A stretch of 64,000 bases of DNA from Hymenobacter sp. 5317J-9. GTDB lineage: Bacteria > Bacteroidota > Bacteroidia > Cytophagales > Hymenobacteraceae. The DNA is taken from positions 186,001 through 250,000 of the forward strand of contig NZ_CP095050.1 of assembly GCF_022921075.1 (NCBI RefSeq), written 5' to 3'. Made by a program: the position numbers and the translations under genes. Shown one piece after another: positions 58,657 through 64,000 of this stretch (the first letter of the stretch is position 1; every line of letters starts with the position of its first letter). The notes below the pieces were generated by a model, which saw nothing but the letters and a program-made list of their open reading frames with translations, was not told where the DNA came from and searched no databases.

Positions 58657-59325
58657 CTATGCCAGTTTCTCAGCATCGGCAGCGACCAGGGGCTGGGGCT
58701 CGTTGGGAGCGGCGGCGGGTTGCGATTCGTTGAAAAAGCGGCTCTGGTTGAGCAGAATCAAGGCGACGCCGATGAAGATGGACGAATCGGCGATGTTGAA
58801 GATGGGGAAGCCACCGCTGTACGTGCCGCCGATGAGAGGCCAGGATTTGGGGAAATAACCCACGTACAGCGGCACGAAAATCATGTCGATGACCTGACCG
58901 TAGAACCAGCGCGTGGGCGAGCCTAGAGGGGCATTATTGTAGATAATTCCGTAGAAAATCGAGTCAATCAGGTTGCCCACCGCGCCGCCGAGGATGAGGG
59001 CCATGCAGGCGATGTAGCCGGCCGCCACGCGCTGGCGGCAAAGGCGAATAATGTAGTAAATAAGCCCGCCCACGGCCAGCATGCGGAAGCCGGTGAGCAC
59101 CAGCTTGCCGTAGGGCGCGGGCAGTTCGGCCCCGAAGGCCATGCCGGGGTTCAGCGTGTAGGTGAGCTTGGCCCACTGGCCGAAAATCGGAATCTCACCG
59201 GCCGAACCGAGCTGCATGTAGGTGTGCACCAAATACTTCGAAAGCTGGTCGAGCGCGATAATGAGCAGGGCCAGCAGGAAGAATTTAGCCGCAGAATGCT
59301 GGCGGGTGGTGAGCGTTGGGTGCAT
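58657..59325 (-). CDS. lspA: Lipoprotein signal peptidase II, second copy
   Basis: 222 aa inner-membrane aspartyl protease that removes signal peptides from prolipoproteins. The catalytic aspartates are Asp121 (GGAVGNLIDS) and Asp180 (FNIADSSIFIG); the conserved N-terminal ALDQLSKYLV and the NPGMAFGA loop are present, as are the four helices. It is about 79 percent identical to the next copy over the first 200 residues (my hand count). The differences cluster at 151-173, a region outside the catalytic motifs. The ATG at 59325 aligns with the start of the other copy. A palindrome separates the pair. Confidence 0.93.
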   Translation of the reverse strand: MHPTLTTRQHSAAKFFLLALLIIALDQLSKYLVHTYMQLGSAGEIPIFGQWAKLTYTLNPGMAFGAELPAPYGKLVLTGFRMLAVGGLIYYIIRLCRQRVAAGYIACMALILGGAVGNLIDSIFYGIIYNNAPLGSPTRWFYGQVIDMIFVPLYVGYFPKSWPLIGGTYSGGFPIFNIADSSIFIGVALILLNQSRFFNESQPAAAPNEPQPLVAADAEKLA

Positions 59326-59372
59326 TTGGGAGGGTGCCCGTGGGCGGAATTGGCGGGCAAAAGGCAATAAAA

Positions 59373-59493
59373 AACGTCATGCTGAGCGAAGCGCAGCGTA
59401 GTCGAAGCATGTCTACCGCTTCGTTGTGGGGAGTGAAATTACGACCCCGGTAGAGATGCTTCGGCTGCGCTATGCTTCGCTCAGCATGACGTT
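59373..59493. repeat. Family A palindrome between the two lspA copies
   Basis: The arms 59373-59418 and 59448-59493 pair imperfectly over about 46 bp. Each carries an extra insert of GCGCAGCG or TATGCTTC type compared with the copy at 2033, so the element is lengthened on both sides. Confidence 0.88.
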
Positions 59494-59531
59494 CTGAGGT
59501 TCAGGGCTCCATAAGCCCAGCAGAAAACGGC

Positions 59532-60203
59532 TTACCCCAGATTCTCCGAGTCCGGAGCTACTAGTGGCTCACGCTGTTTATCAGTCACGGCAACGGGCTC
59601 TTCCTGCTTGAAAAAACGGCTCTGATTGAGCAGAATCAAGGCTACGCCGATGAAAATGGCCGAATCGGCGATGTTGAAGATGGGCCAGAGCGAGACGTAC
59701 TTCCCTCCTACCAGCGGCCAGTTTTGGGGCAGGAAGCCTTCGTAAATGTCCACGTAGAGCATGTCGATGACCTGGCCGTAGAACCAGCGCGTGGGCGAGC
59801 CAAACGGTGCGTTGTCGTAGATGACGCCGTAGAAAACCGAGTCAATCAGGTTGCCGACGGCGCCGCCGAGGATGAGGGCCATGCAGGCGATGTAGCCGCC
59901 GGCGGCGCGCTGCTTGCAGAGGCGGATAATGTAGTAGCTCAGGCCAAACACGGCCAGCAATCGGAACCCGCTGAGCACCAGCTTACCATACGGCGCGGGC
60001 AACTCGGCGCCGAAGGCCATGCCGGGGTTGAGCGTGTAGTGCAGCTTGAACCAGTGGCCGAAGACCGGGATTTCGCCCGCCATGCCGGGCTGCATGTAGG
60101 TGTGCACGGCCCACTTCGAGAGCTGGTCGAAAGCAATGACGAACAGCGCCAGCAGGAAGAATTTAGCCGCGTTTTGCTGGCGAGTGGTGAGGGTTGGGTG
60201 CAT
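59532..60203 (-). CDS. lspA: Lipoprotein signal peptidase II, first copy
   Basis: 223 aa, same family and motifs as its neighbour: DQLSKWAV near 26-33, the NPGMAFGA loop at 59-66, Asp121 and Asp180. Both start MHPTLTTRQ. This copy lies nearer to ileS, the classic neighbour of lspA in many bacteria, so it may be the ancestral one. Two intact copies could reflect dosage or a drug-tolerant variant; inhibitors such as globomycin and myxovirescin act on LspA, and duplicated lspA occurs in a myxovirescin producer. Confidence 0.94.
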   Translation of the reverse strand: MHPTLTTRQQNAAKFFLLALFVIAFDQLSKWAVHTYMQPGMAGEIPVFGHWFKLHYTLNPGMAFGAELPAPYGKLVLSGFRLLAVFGLSYYIIRLCKQRAAGGYIACMALILGGAVGNLIDSVFYGVIYDNAPFGSPTRWFYGQVIDMLYVDIYEGFLPQNWPLVGGKYVSLWPIFNIADSAIFIGVALILLNQSRFFKQEEPVAVTDKQREPLVAPDSENLG

Positions 60204-60223
60204 TCTGGGTGGTTGGAATTCTA

Positions 60224-60348
60224 TTGAACGTCATGCTGAGCGCAGCCGAAGCATCTCGCTCGCATCGTTGAACAGGAGGTCAGCGCAGCTAAAAAATGAG
60301 TTACTACCACACGCGAGATGCTTCGACTTCGCTCAGCATGACGTTCAA
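60224..60348. repeat. Family A palindrome variant
   Basis: The arms 60224-60259 and 60313-60348 pair over 36 bp with a few mismatches. The inner end reads GCATCTCGC in place of GCATCTCTACCGC. It stands between the ileS stop and the start of lspA. Confidence 0.88.
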
Positions 60349-60491
60349 TTGTGCAGCCTGTTTTATTACCGTCCTTTTGTACCTTTTACAACTGATTGTC
60401 TGAGGTTTTGTACGACCGAAGACGAGCTTATTGAGCGTTTGTGCGGCAGAGGACTCGCCGAGGATTCCACCTCCCGACGAGTCGTTCAGCA

Positions 60492-63400
60492 TCAGCTAGT
60501 TGCGACCTCCAACCAAACCGGCACGGAGTAGTCATCAAATTCGAGCACCGAGCCGCCGTTTACATCGGCGGCGAAGTCGAGCGCGAGGGCCTGCGTTTCG
60601 GTGCGGATGTAGTCGCCGAACGCGGCCACGGCGGCCGTGAGCTCGGGCTGCTGGTCTGCCAACGTGACGCGGATTTTGTCCTGCACTTCCAGGCCCGAGT
60701 CTTTGCGCAGGTTCTGCAGGCGGTTCACCAGCTCGCGGGCGAGGCCTTCCTGGCGCAGCTCGTCGGTCAGGGTCACGTCGAGAGCCACGGTGAGGGGGCC
60801 GTCGGTGGCCACGAGCCAGCCGGGCAGGTCGTCGGTGCGGATTTCCACATCGTCGGGGGCCAGGGTGATGGGCTGGCCATCAACCTCCACGGCGAGGCTT
60901 CCCTCCTTCTCCAGCTTGCTGATTTCAGCCGCCGTCATCACCTGAATGCGGGCACCCACGGCCTTCAGGCGTGGGCCGTATTGCTGGCCGAGGCGCTTGA
61001 AATTGGGCTTCACCGATTTCACCAGCACGCCGCTTTCGCTTTCGTCGTCGAGGAATTCGATGTGCTTCACATTGATTTCGGCGCAAATCAGGTCCTCCAC
61101 GAGGCCGACTTGCTCCTTGGTCGAGTCGTTCAGCACCGGCACCAGGATGCGCTGCAGGGGCTGGCGCACCTTCAGCACCGACTTTTTGCGCAGCGAGTGG
61201 GCCAGCGAGCTGATGCGCTGGGCCAGCTCCATGCGCTCCTCCAGCTTCGGGTCGATACGGGCCGTATCGGCTTCCACCAGTAGCGTCAGGTGCACCGATT
61301 CCGGGGCCAGGGGCGTGTTTTTGGCCACGGCCTCGGCGCGCATGCCGTCGGTCATGTTCTTATACAGCCACTCGCCGAAGAAGGGCGCGATGGGCGACAT
61401 CAGCTGCGCCACCACCACCAGGCATTCCTGCAGGGTTTCGAAGGCAGCGCGCTTATCCTGAGTCAGTTCGCCCTTCCAGAAACGGCGGCGCGAGAGGCGC
61501 ACGTACCAGTTCGAGAGCTGGTCGGTCACGAAATCCTGGATGGCGCGGGCGGCCTTTGTGGGGTCGTAGTTGTCGAGGTGGCCGCGCGCTTCCACAATCA
61601 GCGACTGCAGCTTGCTCAGCACCCAGCGGTCCAGCTCGCTCAATTCGGCGTGCGGCACGCGGTCGAATTCGCTGGTCTGAAACTCGTCCAGGTTCGCGTA
61701 AAGCGCATAGAACGAGTACGTATTGAAGAGCGTGCCGAAGAAGCGGCGCTGCACTTCGGTCACGCCGGCGGGGTCGAACTTGAGGTTGTCCCACGGTGGC
61801 GCGTTGGCAATCATGTACCAGCGGGTGGCATCGGGGCCGAACTGCTTGATGGTGGCAAACGGGTCGACGGCGTTGCCGAGGCGCTTGCTCATCTTGTTAC
61901 CGTTCTTATCCAGCACCAAGCCGTTGGCAATCACGTTTTTGAAAGCCACCGAGTCTTCCAGCATCACGGCCAGGGCGTGCAGCGTGAAGAACCAGCCGCG
62001 CGTTTGGTCCACGCCTTCGGCGATGAAATCGGCGGGGAAATTCTTCTGGAACTGGCCCTCGTTTTCAATCGGGTAGTGCCACTGCGCGTAGGGCATGGCG
62101 CCGCTGTCGAACCACACGTCGATGAGGTCGGGCTCGCGGTACATGGGCTGGCCGGTGGGCGAGACGAGGAAAATATCGTCGACGTAGGGCCGGTGCAGGT
62201 CCACTTTTTCGCCGTTGGCGTAGGGGTTGTGGGTCATGATTTCGGCCGCCACGGCCTTGTCAATCTCCGCCTTCAACTCGGCGATGCTGCCGATGCAGAT
62301 TTCCTCCGTCCGGTCCTGGCTGCGCCAGATGGGCAGCGGCGTACCCCAGTAGCGGGAGCGACTTAAGTTCCAGTCTACCAAGTTTTCCAGCCAGTTGCCG
62401 AAGCGGCCGGTGCCGGTGCTTTCGGGCTTCCAGTTGATGGTTTTGTTGAGCTCGATGAGCCGGTCCTTCACCGCCGTGGTCTTGATGAACCAGGAATCGA
62501 GCGGGTAGTAGAGCACGGGCTTGTCGGTGCGCCAGCAGTGCGGGTAGGTGTGCTCGTACTTCTCCACTTTGAAGGCCGTGCCGTCGCCCTTCATCTTGAT
62601 AACGATGCTTTCGTCCAGCGTTTTATAGTCGGCGCCGGTTTCGTCGTGGCCGTCGTAGTTCTTCACCCAGCGGCCCGCAAACTCGCCCATTTGGGGCACG
62701 TAGCGGCCCGTCCGGTCCACGATGGGGCCGAGCGTGCCTTCGGCATCCGGCACCATCAGGGCCGGGATGTCAGCCAGCTGCGCGGCCCGGAAGTCGTCGG
62801 CGCCAAACGTGGGCGAGATGTGCACGATGCCCGTGCCGTCCTCCGTGGTCACGAAGTCGCCGTTGATAACGCGGAAAGCCCGCTCCTGCCCTTCAAACGG
62901 CGTGAAATCGAACAGTCGCTCGTACTTGATGTCCACCAAATCAGCGCCCGTAAACTCGCCTTCCACGCGCCAGGGCAGCACCTTGTGGTCGCCTTCGGCA
63001 TAACCTTCCAGCGGCGCAGCGGCACCCTTTTCGTTGAAATAACGGCTCACCAACGCCTTCGCCAGCACCACGTGGATGGGCGCGTAAGTGTAGGGGTTGA
63101 AGGTGCGGATGAGCTGGTACGGGATGTTCTTGCCCACCGCCAAACCGGTGTTGGCGGGCAGGGTCCAGGGCGTGGTCGTCCAGGCTAGGATGTACACGTT
63201 GGCATCAGCCCCGGCCGCGGCGAAAAGCTTCTCCGACTTCTCATCCCGCTTCACCTTGAACTGCGCCACCACGGTCGTGTCCTTCACGTCCTTGTAGGTG
63301 CCGGGCTGGTTCAGCTCGTGCGACGACAGGCCGGTGCCGGCAGCCGGCGAGTACGGCTGAATGGTGTAGCCCTTGTAGAGCAAGCCTTTATCGTAGAGCT

Positions 63401-63896
63401 TCTTGAGCAGCGCCCAGCAGCTCTCGATGTATTCCGGCTCGAAGGTCACGTAGGGGTCGTTGAGGTCGACCCAGTAGCCCATTTTCTCGGTCAGGTCGTC
63501 CCACTGCGCCTTGAAGCGCATGACGGTTTCCTTACAGCGCTGGTTGTAGTCCTCCACGCTGATTTTCTTACCGATATCCTCCTTGGTGATGCCTAGCTCC
63601 TTCTCCACCTGCAGCTCGATGGGCAGGCCGTGGGTGTCCCAGCCGCCTTTGCGGGGCACTTGCTTGCCCAGCAGCGTCTGGTAGCGGCCGAAGATGTCCT
63701 TCACCGTCCGGGCCATCACGTGGTGGATGCCGGGCGCGCCGTTGGCCGACGGAGGGCCTTCGTAAAACACGAACGTGGGCTGGCCTTCGCGGCTGCTCAC
63801 GCTCTTTTCAAAGATGCCGTGCTCCTTCCACCAGGCGAGGATGTCCTCGCCGAGCTGGCCGTAGTTGAACGGCTGCTTGTATTCGGGGTATTTCAT
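60492..63896 (-). CDS. ileS: Isoleucyl-tRNA synthetase
   Basis: Class I aminoacyl-tRNA synthetase that charges tRNA-Ile, 1134 aa, the long form common in Bacteroidota and some other phyla (E. coli IleS is about 940). The HIGH-type motif is GAPGIHHVM (53-61) after FYEGPPSANG, and KMSKR lies near 668-672 in NGNKMSKRLGNAVDP. The editing domain between them contains TTPWTLPANTGLAVG and GTGIVHISPTFGADDF. The C-terminal anticodon-binding part (WVLSKLQSLIVEARG) and an extra C-terminal region complete it. The ATG at 63896 begins the family start MKYPEYKQPF. Mupirocin is a known inhibitor of the family; resistance cannot be judged. Confidence 0.96.
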   Translation of the reverse strand: MKYPEYKQPFNYGQLGEDILAWWKEHGIFEKSVSSREGQPTFVFYEGPPSANGAPGIHHVMARTVKDIFGRYQTLLGKQVPRKGGWDTHGLPIELQVEKELGITKEDIGKKISVEDYNQRCKETVMRFKAQWDDLTEKMGYWVDLNDPYVTFEPEYIESCWALLKKLYDKGLLYKGYTIQPYSPAAGTGLSSHELNQPGTYKDVKDTTVVAQFKVKRDEKSEKLFAAAGADANVYILAWTTTPWTLPANTGLAVGKNIPYQLIRTFNPYTYAPIHVVLAKALVSRYFNEKGAAAPLEGYAEGDHKVLPWRVEGEFTGADLVDIKYERLFDFTPFEGQERAFRVINGDFVTTEDGTGIVHISPTFGADDFRAAQLADIPALMVPDAEGTLGPIVDRTGRYVPQMGEFAGRWVKNYDGHDETGADYKTLDESIVIKMKGDGTAFKVEKYEHTYPHCWRTDKPVLYYPLDSWFIKTTAVKDRLIELNKTINWKPESTGTGRFGNWLENLVDWNLSRSRYWGTPLPIWRSQDRTEEICIGSIAELKAEIDKAVAAEIMTHNPYANGEKVDLHRPYVDDIFLVSPTGQPMYREPDLIDVWFDSGAMPYAQWHYPIENEGQFQKNFPADFIAEGVDQTRGWFFTLHALAVMLEDSVAFKNVIANGLVLDKNGNKMSKRLGNAVDPFATIKQFGPDATRWYMIANAPPWDNLKFDPAGVTEVQRRFFGTLFNTYSFYALYANLDEFQTSEFDRVPHAELSELDRWVLSKLQSLIVEARGHLDNYDPTKAARAIQDFVTDQLSNWYVRLSRRRFWKGELTQDKRAAFETLQECLVVVAQLMSPIAPFFGEWLYKNMTDGMRAEAVAKNTPLAPESVHLTLLVEADTARIDPKLEERMELAQRISSLAHSLRKKSVLKVRQPLQRILVPVLNDSTKEQVGLVEDLICAEINVKHIEFLDDESESGVLVKSVKPNFKRLGQQYGPRLKAVGARIQVMTAAEISKLEKEGSLAVEVDGQPITLAPDDVEIRTDDLPGWLVATDGPLTVALDVTLTDELRQEGLARELVNRLQNLRKDSGLEVQDKIRVTLADQQPELTAAVAAFGDYIRTETQALALDFAADVNGGSVLEFDDYSVPVWLEVATS

Positions 63897-63928
63897 TGGG
63901 GATTCAGTCAGTCGTCGGTCAGTAAGGC

Positions 63929-63961
63929 CGTCATGCAGAGCGCAGCGAAGCATCTCGCATG
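63929..63961. repeat. Family A half-repeat, degenerate
   Basis: CGTCATGCAGAGCGCAGCGA with a following AAGCATCTCGCA matches the left arm of the 60224 variant with one deletion. It lies just upstream of ileS; a partner arm may lie beyond the window. Confidence 0.7.
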
Positions 63962-64000
63962 GGGCAGTAATTCAATCGTTTTGGTGTCAATGATTACTAC

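Noticed and set aside
1..64000. CRISPR arrays, rRNA, tRNA, IS elements or prophage
   Set aside because: No regularly spaced direct repeats, no rRNA or tRNA sequence, and no transposase, integrase or phage structural gene was seen. The repeated palindromes are dispersed, not arrayed.

Overview
The window looks like chromosome from a GC-rich member of the Bacteroidota, order Cytophagales, most likely Hymenobacter or a close relative. The reasons are: Bacteroidota-type promoter boxes (TAnnTTTG) in front of many genes, a type IX secretion sorting domain on a DUF1501 protein, families largely confined to this phylum (DUF4286, a DUF6526-like protein, Bacteroidota-type LptC and coaX gene order), a YpdA-type reductase, and high GC almost throughout. 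I found no rRNA, tRNA, CRISPR array, integrase or IS transposase. The genus is inference from gene content.

Layout. 1-4.6 kb: YpdA-like reductase, zinc-ribbon methyltransferase, HtpG chaperone, SpoIIAA-like hypothetical. 4.8-11.9 kb: His/Cys-containing secreted protein with a TonB-dependent receptor, ECF sigma factor with a small partner, ClpP, a cation diffusion facilitator and an MFS transporter. 11.9-21 kb: small Bacteroidota proteins, an SGNH esterase, DUF72, RlpA, a penicillin-acylase-family hydrolase and two proteins built from repeated TonB C-terminal domains. 21-31 kb: DUF1800/DUF1501 secretion pair, NlpC/P60 peptidase, a HEAVH-motif protein, a Ser/Gly-rich membrane protein, AraC regulator, acyl-CoA dehydrogenase and DoxX. 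31-46 kb, nearly all leftward: RecJ, TPR protein, then an envelope operon (coaX, outer-membrane protein, lptC, small membrane protein, PpiD-like isomerase), pseudouridine synthase, DksA/TraR protein, RibH, TPR protein and PdhA. 46-50 kb, visibly AT-richer: RecF, a DciA-like DUF721 protein, an HTH gene set in GTTACA repeats beside a parS-like palindrome, and a phosphodiesterase. 50-64 kb: rhomboid, polyprenyl synthetase, DUF2695, RNase R, a double-ATPase ABC protein, GIY-YIG protein, two tandem LspA copies and IleS.

Three patterns stand out. First, many intergenic spaces carry palindromic repeats of several sequence families; several small genes sit between inverted or direct copies, and one repeat pair lies in frame inside the ABC protein's linker. 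Second, the HTH gene at 47.8-48.2 kb and its upstream DNA hold ten exact GTTACA/TGTAAC hexamers in under 500 bp. Third, two genes are broken by apparent one-base frameshifts: coaX, in a run of G, and a small coiled-coil exported protein. Gene starts were moved downstream of the longest open frame where family length, promoter position or composition called for it; each case is explained in its entry.
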